Part shown: piece by piece, positions 8,275 through 17,882 of the stretch
Numbering within the stretch: the stretch's first letter is position 1
Layout of the letters: every line of letters begins with the position of its first letter
Program-made: the position numbers and the translations under genes
DNA from: Tepidiphilus sp. J10
GTDB taxonomy: Bacteria > Pseudomonadota > Gammaproteobacteria > Burkholderiales > Thiobacillaceae
Direction of reading: 5' to 3'
Assembly: GCA_945897865.1 (NCBI GenBank)
Contig: CAMDHJ010000009.1
Location: forward strand, 1-48,613
Length of the DNA stretch: 48,613 bases
Notes under the pieces: generated by a model
What the model was told of the DNA's origin: nothing
Databases searched by the model: none
What the model saw: the letters and a program-made list of their open reading frames with translations, nothing else

Positions 8275-9060
8275 TTGCATCAATCCCGCACTGCTATTTC
8301 GATAACGCTTTCAGTCTGGAAAGCGTTGTTCCTGCGCGAAACCCTGGGTCGGTTGTTTTCCAGTCGCGGGGCCTGGTTCTGGTTGTTTGCCGAGCCGGTT
8401 TTTCATACCGCTTATCTGATGTTCATCTTCACGGTGATTAGTGTCGGCAACGTCGGTGGCATCGACACCGCACTGTGGATCATGTTGGGCATGCAGGCAT
8501 TTTTCATGTTCCGCAATACTGGCACCCAAACGATGAACGCAATTGGGGCCAACCGACCCTTGTTCGCGTATCGACAAGTCAAGCCGGTCGATACTTTGCT
8601 GGTCAGAGCGAGTCTTGAAGGATTGATCCTGACTTTCGTCACCGGTATTTTGATGGCCGGCCTTGCCTTGATGGGTCATTCCGTTCTTCCCGAAGATCCC
8701 TTGTCGGTGTTCGAGGCTTTTCTTGGCCTTTGGCTGGTCGGTTTGGGTTTTGGCCTGATTACTTCCGTTATTGCCGAACTTGTGCCGGAAATCGGCAAGA
8801 TCATTCATCTGGTCATGATGCCGCTGATGATCATTTCCGGCGTCATGCTACCGCTTGCCGTCGTGCCTCAACCCTATCGCGACTGGCTCATGCTCAACCC
8901 GATAGCACATGGTCTCGAAGCGGCTCGTCTCGGCTTTGCGCCACATTATCATGCCGTGGAAGGGCTCAGCATCGCCTATCTGTTCGGCTTCGCTATACTC
9001 AGCATCTTTCTTGGGCTTGCCTTGCACCGCCGTTTTGCATTGAGGTTGATCTCGCAATGA
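8275..9060 (+). CDS. kpsM: Capsule polysaccharide ABC exporter, permease (KpsM/Wzm family)
   Basis: This 261-residue ABC-2 type permease has the early W-K-A-L-F-L-R-E-T segment, the SRGAWFWLFAEPVFH amphipathic entry and about six membrane helices, ending with LALHRRFALRL. KpsM/Wzm dimers form the inner-membrane channel that passes lipid-linked capsule polysaccharide to the outer-membrane exporter. The start is a TTG at 8275 with AGGTAA about 7 nt before it. No in-frame ATG sits early enough to keep the N-terminal motif. Its TGA overlaps the ATG of the ATPase gene, as is usual for these pairs. Confidence 0.87.
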   Translation: MHQSRTAISITLSVWKALFLRETLGRLFSSRGAWFWLFAEPVFHTAYLMFIFTVISVGNVGGIDTALWIMLGMQAFFMFRNTGTQTMNAIGANRPLFAYRQVKPVDTLLVRASLEGLILTFVTGILMAGLALMGHSVLPEDPLSVFEAFLGLWLVGLGFGLITSVIAELVPEIGKIIHLVMMPLMIISGVMLPLAVVPQPYRDWLMLNPIAHGLEAARLGFAPHYHAVEGLSIAYLFGFAILSIFLGLALHRRFALRLISQ

Positions 9061-9722
9061 TCATCGTCGAGAACGTCCACAAGCGTTATCAGACCGATCA
9101 CGGTCCGGGCAAATGGGTTCTGCAAGGCATCAGCTTCACCATCCCGCCAAAGCTCAATTTGGGCATTATCGGTGCCAACGGCGCAGGAAAATCAACCCTG
9201 CTGAGCATCATCGGCGGTGTTGATCAACCCAATAGAGGCTATGTCGAGCGACGTTGCCGGGTCTCCTGGCCGATGGGTTTTGGCGGCGGCTTGCAGGGGT
9301 CGTTGACCGGCCGCCAAAACGCCAAATTCGTCTGCCGGATTCATGGCTATGAAGACAATATGGCCGATCGACTTGCCTACATCCAGGACTTCGCAAAAAT
9401 CGGCGAAGCATTTGATCAACCGGTCAAAACCTATTCTTCCGGCATGAAATCAAGGCTGCAGTTCGGCCTCTCACTTGCTTTCGACTTCGATGTTTATATT
9501 TCTGACGAAGTCACCTCAACCGGCGATGCCGCATTCAGAAACAAAGCGGCAGCCGCATTCAAATCGCTTGCCGACCACGCCAGCCTGATCATGGTGTCGC
9601 ACAGCGAAAGCACGCTCAAACAATTCTGCACAGCCGGCGTTTTGATTCACGCTGGTAAGGCACACTGGTTCGATCAGATAGACGACGCCCTGCAAGCGTA
9701 CAAGGAACAGCAAAATACATGA
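9057..9722 (+). CDS. kpsT: Capsule polysaccharide ABC exporter, ATP-binding protein (KpsT/Wzt family)
   Basis: This 221-residue ABC ATPase has the short KpsT layout without a C-terminal sugar-binding domain. Walker A is GANGAGKST at residues 39-47. The signature is SSGMK at 127-131. Walker B ends at Asp150-Glu151 and the switch histidine is His182. The residue before the Walker B aspartate is serine, where a hydrophobic residue is usual. The ATG overlaps the kpsM stop, and the TGA overlaps the ATG of the next gene. It powers capsule export at the inner membrane. The short form fits export of a complete polymer without recognition of a terminal modification. Confidence 0.93.
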   Translation: MIIVENVHKRYQTDHGPGKWVLQGISFTIPPKLNLGIIGANGAGKSTLLSIIGGVDQPNRGYVERRCRVSWPMGFGGGLQGSLTGRQNAKFVCRIHGYEDNMADRLAYIQDFAKIGEAFDQPVKTYSSGMKSRLQFGLSLAFDFDVYISDEVTSTGDAAFRNKAAAAFKSLADHASLIMVSHSESTLKQFCTAGVLIHAGKAHWFDQIDDALQAYKEQQNT

Positions 9723-10843
9723 CCGTCACCCCTCCTCAGTCTCTATCGGCACGCATTGCCACGTCCGCATTCACGATACTTGGCGCCGCGCTGATCAGTT
9801 CGGCGTTTGCCGCTGTGTACTGGCTTGCGATTGCTTCGGATCGCTATGTTTCGGAAGCGCACATCATTATTCAACGGACCGATCTGGCAGGTGGCCAAAG
9901 CATGGATTTTTCCAGTTTGCTCGGCATGGCAAACAATGGCGGGCGAGCTGACCAGTTATTGCTGCGCGATTACTTGCTGTCGGTGGACATGCTGAAAAAG
10001 CTTGATGCGGCATTGCAGCTGCGTGCCCATTTCAGTGACAGCCAGCACGATCCGATTTCGCGCATGTGGCAAAGCGATACCTCCATGGAGCGGTTTCACC
10101 GCCATTACCTGAGCCGGGTCAACATCGAATTCGATGAATACGCTGGGGTATTGCAAGTCAAGGCACAAGCCTATGACCCCAATACTGCACAAGCTATCGT
10201 CCGCATATTGGTCGAAGAAGGCGAGCGGTTCATGAACGATGTCGCACGAAAATTGGCACTTGAACAGGTTACATTTCTCGAAACGCAGGTAGCCCAGATG
10301 CATGACCGTGCCATGCGAGCGCGTCAGGCGGTACTCAGCTACCAGAACAAAAAAGGCCTGGTTTCACCCCAGGCCACTGCGGAAAACATTGCCGGCATCA
10401 TTGCCAAGCTGGAAGCTCAGCGTACAGAACGAGAAACCCAACGTAGCGCGCTACAGTCCTATCTGGTCGCGGATCACCCGAATATCATTCAAATCAACCA
10501 GCAGGTCGTCGCGATCGAAAAACAGATCGCTCAGGAAGAAGCGAAACTGGTTTCACCAAACGGCAAAACGCTCAACCGAACCATTGAAGAATTCCAGCGG
10601 CTTGAGATGGAAGCCGGGTTTACGCAAGATGTATACAAAACCGCCTTGATTGCACTGGAAAAGGGACGCGTCGAAGCGATCCGCACGTTAAAGAAAGTTT
10701 CGCTACTCCAGTCGCCAACCCTGCCCGAATATGCGCTGGAACCGCGGCGGTTCTACAACACACTGGTTTTCACGCTCGTCGCGCTGATACTGGCTGGCAT
10801 CGTGCATCTGCTCATGGCCATCGTGCGCGACCATAAGGACTGA
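9719..10843 (+). CDS. kpsE: Capsule export inner-membrane/periplasmic protein (KpsE/CtrB/BexC family)
   Basis: This 374-residue polysaccharide co-polymerase-like protein has one membrane helix near residues 18-40, a long periplasmic part with coiled coil (about residues 180-310) and a second helix near 347-367. The opening strand RYVSEAHIIIQRTD and the PTLPEYALEPRR segment before the last helix are typical of KpsE/CtrB. It links the ABC exporter to the outer-membrane channel. It overlaps kpsT by 4 bp and precedes the kpsD-like gene by 4 bp, so the four genes are one operon. Confidence 0.88.
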   Translation: MTVTPPQSLSARIATSAFTILGAALISSAFAAVYWLAIASDRYVSEAHIIIQRTDLAGGQSMDFSSLLGMANNGGRADQLLLRDYLLSVDMLKKLDAALQLRAHFSDSQHDPISRMWQSDTSMERFHRHYLSRVNIEFDEYAGVLQVKAQAYDPNTAQAIVRILVEEGERFMNDVARKLALEQVTFLETQVAQMHDRAMRARQAVLSYQNKKGLVSPQATAENIAGIIAKLEAQRTERETQRSALQSYLVADHPNIIQINQQVVAIEKQIAQEEAKLVSPNGKTLNRTIEEFQRLEMEAGFTQDVYKTALIALEKGRVEAIRTLKKVSLLQSPTLPEYALEPRRFYNTLVFTLVALILAGIVHLLMAIVRDHKD

Positions 10844-10847
10844 ATTC

Positions 10848-12599
10848 ATGCTCAGGCAACGCTTCAACTCATACCTCAGTGGCGCACTTCTCCTGCTCCT
10901 GTCGGCCTCCACCCAAGCTGCCAGTGCGGACCCGTTTGGCGTAAATCAAGCGCTCAACCTGCGCACGGACAAAACAGCGCCAACGCTAAGCAGGCCCAAC
11001 ACCAACCCACAATTCAGCAATCAGGCAGCGACACCAGAACTACGTACCCAACCCCCGCAGTATTTCGACTACTCCGCCAACCTGAACAGCGATGTATTTG
11101 GTGCAAATCTGTTTACCGGGTCATTCGCCCGCCAAGGTGCCACCCAGTTCAACCCGAATTACGCCATCGCAGTCGGTGATGTCCTCCAGGTTCGTCTGTG
11201 GGGTGCGTTCGAGTTTGACGCCTTGTTGACCGTGGACCCCAAGGGAAACGTGTTCCTGCCCAATGCCGGTCCGGTTCATGTCCTGGGTGTGCGCAACCAG
11301 GACTTGCAACGCCAGGTGGAAGCCGCCGTCGCCAAGGTATTCCGCACCAATGTCTCCAGCTATGCCAGTCTGGCTGCCGCGCAACCGGTCCGCATCTTCG
11401 TCAGCGGCTTTGTCAACCGGCCAGGACTCTACAGCGGCACCAGCATGGACAGCCTACTACATTACCTGGATCAAGCCGGTGGCATTGATCCAGAACGGGG
11501 TTCATTTCTGACGGTACAAGTCAAGCGCGGCCAGCATGTTCGGGTAACCGCCAATCTTTACGAATTCCTGCTCAACGGCACCTTACCCTTGACCCAACTT
11601 GCGGATGGAGACGTCATCTTTGTCGCACCCCGGCAGAACACCATCAAAGTGGCGGGTTTGGCGGAAAGCACCAAACGTTTTGAATTCGGCGACAACTCGC
11701 GCACCGTCGCCGACCTGATGAAACTGGCCAAACCCAAAGCGGTGGCCACCCATGTGCGGGTAGTCCGGAATACCGGCTCTACGCGGAACATTGAATACTA
11801 CCCATTGGCTGACGCGGCACTGGTCACCTTGCAGAATGGAGACGATCTCGAATTCACCGCAGATAAAAAGCCCGGCACCATCACCGTTCGCGTTGAGGGT
11901 GAGCACCAAAGCGCACAGGAGTATGTGTTGCCCCATGGCGCCCGAATGGCCGAATTGCTCCAGCAGATCAATTACACCGAACGCTCGGACAAGGAAAGCT
12001 TGCAGCTCTACCGGCTAAGCATCAAGGAACGACAAAAGCAGATGCTGAATACCTCGCTCAAGAGCCTGGAAACAGCCGCGTTGACGGCGCGCTCCGGCAC
12101 CAGCGATGAAGCGACACTCCGCAGGCAAGAGGCGGAACTGATCCTGCAATGGGTAGAACGGGCCAAAAAGATCGAACCCAACGGGCAAGTGGTCATCGCG
12201 CAAGCGGAAACCCGCGACAGTCTGCTCTTGGAAAACGGCGACATTTTGCGGGTACCCACCAAAGATGGATTGGTCCTGGTCAGCGGCGAAGTGTTGTTTC
12301 CCAACGCCGTTGCATATAACAAGTTGCTGAGCCTGGATGACTATATCCAGCGTGCTGGTGGCTACACCCAGAATGCAGATTCCGCCCGCATCGTCGTGGC
12401 CAGACGTGATGGCAGCTTTACCGAGGCCAACGGCAAAAAGGGGTTCTTCGGCAGCGAACCAATCAATGTCGCCATTCGCGCTGGAGATGAAGTCCTCGTA
12501 CTACCAAAAATTGACGTGAAATCGCGCCAGATCTGGAAGGACATGACGCAGATCATTTATCAGATTGCAGTCAGTGCAAAAGTGGTGTTTGGTTTGTAA
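10848..12599 (+). CDS. kpsD: Outer-membrane/periplasmic polysaccharide export protein (KpsD/Wza-related, SLBB domains)
   Basis: This 583-residue protein starts with a signal peptide (hydrophobic LSGALLLLLSAS, cleavage probably after TQAASA). A Poly_export domain follows: AIAVGDVLQVRLWG near 110, then VDPKGNVFLPNAGPVHVLG. SLBB-type beta-grasp repeats follow: VFVSGFV-like near 185, VAGLAESTKRFEFG near 270 and LVLVSGEVLFPNAV near 475. Length and layout fit KpsD rather than short Wza lipoproteins, and no lipobox was seen. It forms or gates the exit channel for capsule. It is the last gene of the operon. Confidence 0.9.
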   Translation: MLRQRFNSYLSGALLLLLSASTQAASADPFGVNQALNLRTDKTAPTLSRPNTNPQFSNQAATPELRTQPPQYFDYSANLNSDVFGANLFTGSFARQGATQFNPNYAIAVGDVLQVRLWGAFEFDALLTVDPKGNVFLPNAGPVHVLGVRNQDLQRQVEAAVAKVFRTNVSSYASLAAAQPVRIFVSGFVNRPGLYSGTSMDSLLHYLDQAGGIDPERGSFLTVQVKRGQHVRVTANLYEFLLNGTLPLTQLADGDVIFVAPRQNTIKVAGLAESTKRFEFGDNSRTVADLMKLAKPKAVATHVRVVRNTGSTRNIEYYPLADAALVTLQNGDDLEFTADKKPGTITVRVEGEHQSAQEYVLPHGARMAELLQQINYTERSDKESLQLYRLSIKERQKQMLNTSLKSLETAALTARSGTSDEATLRRQEAELILQWVERAKKIEPNGQVVIAQAETRDSLLLENGDILRVPTKDGLVLVSGEVLFPNAVAYNKLLSLDDYIQRAGGYTQNADSARIVVARRDGSFTEANGKKGFFGSEPINVAIRAGDEVLVLPKIDVKSRQIWKDMTQIIYQIAVSAKVVFGL

Positions 12600-12663
12600 G
12601 TTCAGAATTCCTGATCCAATGGAAATGGCACAAAACCTACGATGCTAAGCGCTCTCATAGCCA

Positions 12664-13665
12664 ATGACGCAACACGACAATAGCTACAAGTTACTTTTCT
12701 CGCATCCGGAAATGGTGCGCGATTTATTGTCTGGATTTGTCAACGAGCCTTGGCTAGCCGAGCTTGATCTCACAACGTTGGAGAAAGTGAACGGTAGTTA
12801 CGTTACTGACGACTTACGCGACCGGGAAGATGACATCATCTGGCGCGTGAGCTTCAAAGGCCGATGGCTCTACCTTTACATCCTGCTCGAATTCCAGTCA
12901 TCAATCGATGCCCATATGGCCGTGCGCATCCTCACCTACCTGGGATTGCTTTACCAAGATCTGATCAAACAAAAAAGCATACCCGCCGATCAAAAGCTGC
13001 CTCCCATACTTCCCATCGTTCTATACAACGGCAAGGCGCGTTGGCGAGCAGCCACCGATATACAACAGCTCATCGAAGACACACCAACAGGACTGAGTGA
13101 CTACATACCGCGTATGAAGTATCTTTTGCTGGATGAGGGCGCAATTGACGAAAGCGGGGCTTGGGAACTCAAAAACTTGGTTGCGGCATTGTTCAAACTT
13201 GAAAAGAGCGGAACACCCGCCGGAATGGAACAAGTAGTCAGTGCGCTAATCGACTGGTTGGGGGCGCAAGAGCAAATCTCATTGAGACGCGCCTTTGTCA
13301 TATGGATTAAACGAGTACTGCTACCTGGTCGGATGCCTGGTGTTTCGCTACCCGACCTGGGTGGTTTATTGGAGATCAAAACAATGCTTGCAGAAACTGT
13401 CGTTGAATGGACTGAGCAATGGAAGCAGCAAGGGCTGCAGCAAGGGCTGCAGGAAGGACGGCAGGAAGGTCACCAACAAGGACTCCAGCAAGGCAAACTC
13501 GAAGGCGAAATCGCCGTGCTTGAGCGCTTGATCACCAAGCGTTTTGGTCCATTAACGGCTGCCACTAAAGTCCGCCTGCAAAATGCCAACCTTGAACAAC
13601 TGGAAATCTGGTCTGACCGTTTCCTCGACAGCCCAACCTTGGCAGCGCTATTTGATGAGCATTAG
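12664..13665 (+). CDS. Rpn-family putative transposase/nuclease (PD-(D/E)XK) with DUF4351 tail
   Basis: This 333-residue protein is of the RpnA-like group (recombination-promoting nuclease, formerly transposase_31). It opens with the family start HDNSYKLLFSHPEMVRDLL and has the nuclease core segment YLYILLEFQSSID, with the catalytic E-x-Q pair near residue 78. A low-complexity hinge of Gln-Gly-Leu-Gln-type units covers residues 257-281. The tail, ITKRFGPLTAATKVRLQNA, matches DUF4351. RpnA cleaves DNA and stimulates recombination in other bacteria. The gene seems intact and independent of its capsule neighbours. The hinge is coded by near-identical short DNA repeats that could slip. Confidence 0.87.
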   Translation: MTQHDNSYKLLFSHPEMVRDLLSGFVNEPWLAELDLTTLEKVNGSYVTDDLRDREDDIIWRVSFKGRWLYLYILLEFQSSIDAHMAVRILTYLGLLYQDLIKQKSIPADQKLPPILPIVLYNGKARWRAATDIQQLIEDTPTGLSDYIPRMKYLLLDEGAIDESGAWELKNLVAALFKLEKSGTPAGMEQVVSALIDWLGAQEQISLRRAFVIWIKRVLLPGRMPGVSLPDLGGLLEIKTMLAETVVEWTEQWKQQGLQQGLQEGRQEGHQQGLQQGKLEGEIAVLERLITKRFGPLTAATKVRLQNANLEQLEIWSDRFLDSPTLAALFDEH

Positions 13666-13894
13666 GGCACATCGAAAAATCCCGCCTTTCAAGCAACTCA
13701 GAGATAGCGGCCCTCTGTAAAAGCATCCAATTCTGTTCGTGCTGAGCTTGTCGAAGCATGATTTTCGAGACGCCCATTAAAGAAAACGGAATCGGACTGA
13801 ATATTCAAAGACGGCAAATTCACCTTTGAACACCGCGTCCGCACCGTATCCCAAATCGCTGCGTTCTTCTTTAACTTGATGAAATCCCAAGACG

Positions 13895-15847
13895 ATGAAA
13901 TTGTTGATTACAACCGGCCACGCCTCATCCGGCATTGAAGTCATCTGGCCGCTGCTGCGTGCTTGCGATATCTCTGATGCTGTGCCGGCTTTGACCGAGA
14001 TTGATGATCCAGGCAAGTTTCACCAAAAACTGTATCAGGCCAGAAAGGTGGGGGAAGCGGAATTACCAGGGCAGATCAACCCCGGCCGGATGTGGCAAAG
14101 CCAAGCCGAAAATCTGCTCATCAACAATGTCGAAAGTGATGTTTGGGGATGGGCTGACACCCGCTCCTCCCGCTTGCTCGATTTTTGGGCAGGCGTCGAC
14201 GAGTCCATTCATTTCGTTCTGCTATATGTAGCGCCCGAAGTCGCGCTGGCGATGACCACGGAGAAGACCCGGGATGGGACAGGTGAAGCGGCATTGGACC
14301 CGTTGGCCTCGTGGCGCGAGAAGAATGCCGAATTGCTCAATTTTTACAGCCGTAATCGCGACCGATGCCTGTTACTCAATACCAATTCCCTGCTCGCCCA
14401 ACCGGATCAACTGGGTGAATTGCTGAACGATCGGTTTGGCATAACCACCTCACCAGAAGCCACTTCCAGCCTGCCGGATAATGCATACCCGGTTAGCGCC
14501 TTGGGCACATTGATAGCCAGAAGCCAATTGCTGGACGCCGAAGCTGCCATGCTGTTCGAAGAACTCGAATCAGCAGCGGATCTTCCGACCCATTCAGATT
14601 TTGCCGAGCAGGAATTGAAACGTGCATGGACGGAGCATCTGCGTCTTGCCAGCAAGGAAAACGAATTAAATCAAGCACTCGCCACGATTCGGTCCACACA
14701 AAAAACACTGTCTGAACGTAATAACGAACTGGATCAAGCCAGAAGTGAAATCAAGGCTGGCTCGAACAGAAAATCTGCTGAAGAACAGGAAAAGGCAAAG
14801 CTTGCCAAGCAAATCACCGAACTGAATGCCGAACTTGAAAAACAACGCCAACTCAACAAGGAACAAGGCAGCGAAAACGAATTGCTTTTGCTGCAACTGC
14901 ATCAGGTTCAGGAAGAATTGGAAAGCCATTACCTGCGCGCCCAAAATGCGGAAAGCAAGTTGAAGCAAACTACTCAGGCGCTGGAAGCGGGGCAACAAAA
15001 ACTGCAAGCCCTGCAAACTCGAACGCTTAATCTAGAGAAAGATAATCAGGCCGGCGAACAAGACAGATCCGGCATGGCAAAAAAAATTGCCGAACTTGAA
15101 GCTGCATTAAAACAATCCAGACAAGATGCGGAGACCAAAGAATTAAAGATGGCATCCGATAAAACAGCCTTGGGCAATCAGGTCCAACAAATCAAGGCAG
15201 AATTGGACGGCGCAAAGAAGAAGCAGACAGAACTCCAGCAACGCACCAGCCAAGCGGAACAAGCCCAGCAGAACAGCAGCCAGGAAAGCACGCAACTACG
15301 AGCACGCATCGCCACCCTGGAAAACGACCTCGGCAAAGCGCGGAAAAGCGCGCAAGAGCAGAGCCAGGAAAACGAACTATTGCTGCTTCAGTTACATCAG
15401 GTGCAGGAGGAATTGGAGACCTACTTTCTCAAGTACCAGGAACTTCAGACGCAAAAACCCGAAAGCGCCCCCACTCCTGCTCCCGCGCAGTTCAAAGCCG
15501 TGGACAACGGCAATGCCCCTCCAGCCAGAAAATTCGGTCTGATGCAAAAATATCTGGAGAAACACCAATCGGCGCGAAAACTGAAACGCCAAATCATGTT
15601 GATCCAAAACAGCGGATTGTTCGATACGCAGTGGTATTTGAAGGAATACGCAGATGTGGCGAAATCCGGGGTTGACCCGATCAAGCATTATTTGAAATTC
15701 GGCGCGGATGAAGGGCGTGACCCATCTCTAGAATTTGATACCCGCTACTATCAACGCACAAATCCTGATTTGCAAAATTCGGCCCTCAATCCCCTCATAC
15801 ATTACATATCCCATGGCAAGGAAGAAGGAAGAAAGCCGCATCCGTGA
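13895..15847 (+). CDS. Sulfotransferase-like/coiled-coil protein with glycan-locus C-terminal repeat
   Basis: This 650-residue composite protein has three parts. Residues 1-210 start with LLITTGHASSGIEVIWPLL, a P-loop-like turn resembling the PAPS-binding start of sulfotransferases. The match is weak and the domain may be degenerate. Residues 240-530 are a long Glu/Gln-rich coiled coil, in which the motif ENELLLLQLHQVQEELE occurs twice (near 328 and 492). The C-terminus (570-650) has units of the type FD-x-x-WYL-x-x-YxD-x-A-x-x-x-x-x-DP-x-x-HY-x-x-x-G-x-x-EGR-x-P, seen in other polysaccharide-locus proteins and also at the start of the GT2 protein at 36718. The upstream 230 bp contain only a fragment of a common intergenic repeat (13738-13760). 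A role in capsule modification or positioning is an inference. Confidence 0.75.
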   Translation: MKLLITTGHASSGIEVIWPLLRACDISDAVPALTEIDDPGKFHQKLYQARKVGEAELPGQINPGRMWQSQAENLLINNVESDVWGWADTRSSRLLDFWAGVDESIHFVLLYVAPEVALAMTTEKTRDGTGEAALDPLASWREKNAELLNFYSRNRDRCLLLNTNSLLAQPDQLGELLNDRFGITTSPEATSSLPDNAYPVSALGTLIARSQLLDAEAAMLFEELESAADLPTHSDFAEQELKRAWTEHLRLASKENELNQALATIRSTQKTLSERNNELDQARSEIKAGSNRKSAEEQEKAKLAKQITELNAELEKQRQLNKEQGSENELLLLQLHQVQEELESHYLRAQNAESKLKQTTQALEAGQQKLQALQTRTLNLEKDNQAGEQDRSGMAKKIAELEAALKQSRQDAETKELKMASDKTALGNQVQQIKAELDGAKKKQTELQQRTSQAEQAQQNSSQESTQLRARIATLENDLGKARKSAQEQSQENELLLLQLHQVQEELETYFLKYQELQTQKPESAPTPAPAQFKAVDNGNAPPARKFGLMQKYLEKHQSARKLKRQIMLIQNSGLFDTQWYLKEYADVAKSGVDPIKHYLKFGADEGRDPSLEFDTRYYQRTNPDLQNSALNPLIHYISHGKEEGRKPHP

Positions 15848-15971
15848 TCAACAGCCCATCGATAATCGCCCTACTCCAGCATCGCATGGCCGGTCATCAT
15901 AATCTGCTCATCACAGTGCCAGCCAATACCAAGTGTGAAGAAAATCGAATTCAAGCAATACGCATCAATTC

Positions 15972-17462
15972 ATGAAAAAACTCATCCAGTCTTTGCAAGA
16001 AATAAAATCATCCAAACTCGGTTCGGTATTGTTCATCGGCGCGGGAAAGGGTGATTTGCTGCCCACCCTCCGGAGACTGGATGCGGAGCAGCTTTTACTG
16101 TGTGAACCCAATCCCGACAATTTCCATGTTTTGGAACGCTTGGTTGATAGCACCAAACACGAGGAAATATTTCCCTGCGCAGCGGTGACGACAGACGTAC
16201 AGATCATTGATCTGCACATCTTGAGCAATACGCGTTACTCCAGCACAGCGATTCCAGAAAAAATACTCGGTCTGCGTCCCAACCTGAAAATTGAAAAATC
16301 CCTGTCGGTACCCACCCGACAATTGCGACATCTGGTTCAGCAGCACATCCCAGCGGCAAATCAGGGCAATGTACTCATATTGAATGCTCAAGGCGCCAAT
16401 CATGCTTTGCTGCACGGCATACCCATCAATCATCTCTACAGTTTTGAGTGGCTGTTGGTCAGTGGCATGCAGATACACGATGCCTATGCGGGTGACCGTT
16501 CGCTTGAAGAAACAACCCAATTTCTTAAAGACGTCGGCTACGAAATGTGGATGAATGATCAGGAAGTCATTCATCCCAATGCCGTTGCGCTGTTCAAACG
16601 GCATCCCCTGGTTGCAAAAGTGCTTGAACTTGAACAGAAGAATGCTGCTTTCGCCCAAAGGTTGGAGAAGGTCAACTTCGAAAGTACGGATCTTGCTGCG
16701 CAACTGAACCACGCGCAGCAAAGCAAATCGCAACTTGAACAACAGTTAGCAGAGCGCCAGAGCCAAATTGACAATTTAACCCAATCACGAGACGAGCAAG
16801 CCCAACTGGCCAACACCCGCGCAACCCAGATCGAAGCCCTGAATCAAGCCAAAGCCAGCGCCGAAAAACTCGCCGCCGAACGGCAAACGCAGGTGCAACA
16901 GATCAGCCAGGAACGGGACGAACACGCCAAGCAACTAGGCGAAAGCAAAACGCAACTGGCGCAAATACAGCAAGCCAAAGCGCAACTGGATCAGCAGCTC
17001 AAAGAACGCCAGAGCCAAATCGAAAGCTTGACCCAATCACGCGACGAGCAAGCCCAACTGGCCAGCACCCGCGCAACCCAGATCGAAGCCCTGAATCAAG
17101 CCAAAGCCAACGCCGAAAAACTCGCCGCCGAACGGCAGACGCAGGTGCAACAGATCAGCCAGGAACGGGACGAACACGCCAAGCAACTGGGCGAAAGCAA
17201 AACGCAACTGACGCAAACCCAGCAAGCCAAAGCGCAACTGGATCAGCAACTCAAAGAACGCCAGAGTCAAATCGAAAACTTGACCAAGTCACGCGACGAG
17301 CAAGTTCAAAAGGTCCAGCAACATGCTCAACGTCTCGCACAACTAGAAGCTGAACGAACTGAAATGGACGCACGGCAACAACTGCTGAGCGAAGAAATGA
17401 TCCGTGCAGAAGCGCAGATCGATTTGATCAAGGATGTACTGCTAAGAGAACCTGGACTCTGA
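15972..17462 (+). CDS. FkbM-like methyltransferase head with tandem-duplicated coiled coil
   Basis: This 496-residue protein begins with a Rossmann-like methyltransferase domain. SVLFIGAGKGDLLPTL stands in for the SAM-binding glycine loop, and LLLCEPNPDNFHVLERL is the E-P-N-P strand usual in FkbM methyltransferases. The domain covers about residues 1-215 and has diverged, so activity is uncertain. From residue 220 to the end it is a Gln/Glu/Ala-rich coiled coil with an 84-residue unit duplicated almost exactly. It follows the other coiled-coil protein by 124 bp on the same strand and probably works with it. Similar head-plus-coil proteins occur in glycan loci, but the function of the coil is not known. 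Confidence 0.75.
   Translation: MKKLIQSLQEIKSSKLGSVLFIGAGKGDLLPTLRRLDAEQLLLCEPNPDNFHVLERLVDSTKHEEIFPCAAVTTDVQIIDLHILSNTRYSSTAIPEKILGLRPNLKIEKSLSVPTRQLRHLVQQHIPAANQGNVLILNAQGANHALLHGIPINHLYSFEWLLVSGMQIHDAYAGDRSLEETTQFLKDVGYEMWMNDQEVIHPNAVALFKRHPLVAKVLELEQKNAAFAQRLEKVNFESTDLAAQLNHAQQSKSQLEQQLAERQSQIDNLTQSRDEQAQLANTRATQIEALNQAKASAEKLAAERQTQVQQISQERDEHAKQLGESKTQLAQIQQAKAQLDQQLKERQSQIESLTQSRDEQAQLASTRATQIEALNQAKANAEKLAAERQTQVQQISQERDEHAKQLGESKTQLTQTQQAKAQLDQQLKERQSQIENLTKSRDEQVQKVQQHAQRLAQLEAERTEMDARQQLLSEEMIRAEAQIDLIKDVLLREPGL
16755..17300 (+). repeat. 252-bp tandem duplication within the coiled coil
   Basis: Units start at 16755, 17007 and 17259, each exactly 252 bp apart. Two units are complete and the third is partial. 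The copies are nearly identical at DNA level, so the duplication is recent. 252 bp is 84 codons, or twelve heptads, so the coiled-coil register is kept. Confidence 0.93.
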
Positions 17463-17586
17463 ACCAAAAACTGCCTCACTTGAACAAACCAAACAATGAA
17501 CAGAAAAAATCTTGATGGTGTACCGCTGGCACAGGTGCAAAACGGTGTCATATACGACTGGCGATTGACATAAGCCAAAGATCACC

Positions 17587-17612
17587 GTCATTCCCGCGAA
17601 TGCGGGAATGAC
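17587..17612. repeat. REP-like palindrome in a 420-bp gene-free spacer
   Basis: GTCATTCCCGCGAATGCGGG and its completion form a short perfect hairpin of a widespread REP type. It lies in the spacer 17463-17882, which otherwise holds no gene. The end of the spacer (17718-17800) resembles the sequence at 18622-18690 on the far side of the following toxin-antitoxin pair. Confidence 0.8.
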
Positions 17613-17882
17613 GAGTGCGCTTGTTTTGGTCGTTTTCGCTTAAGTACGTGCCATTCGTGTCATGGCCCTACACAATTCCTGCGAGATCCCACGTGACCGC
17701 TGAACAAACCAAAAAAGACGGTGCTGGCGAGACGGCGAAAAACCCGTCTGCACACTTCCCCGGAACTCACTTCTCCCCTTGAACCCTGTACCTTGACCCT
17801 TGCCCCTTTCGGCGGAAACCTACTTGAACGCGCTCGTACCCAATGGATAAGATAAAGTCATGCACTACCCAAAGGAGAAGGT

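Noticed and set aside
16755-17300. Regular repeats that might suggest a CRISPR array
   Set aside because: The unit is 252 bp, coding, without spacers; it is a coiled-coil duplication. No CRISPR array was seen elsewhere in the window.
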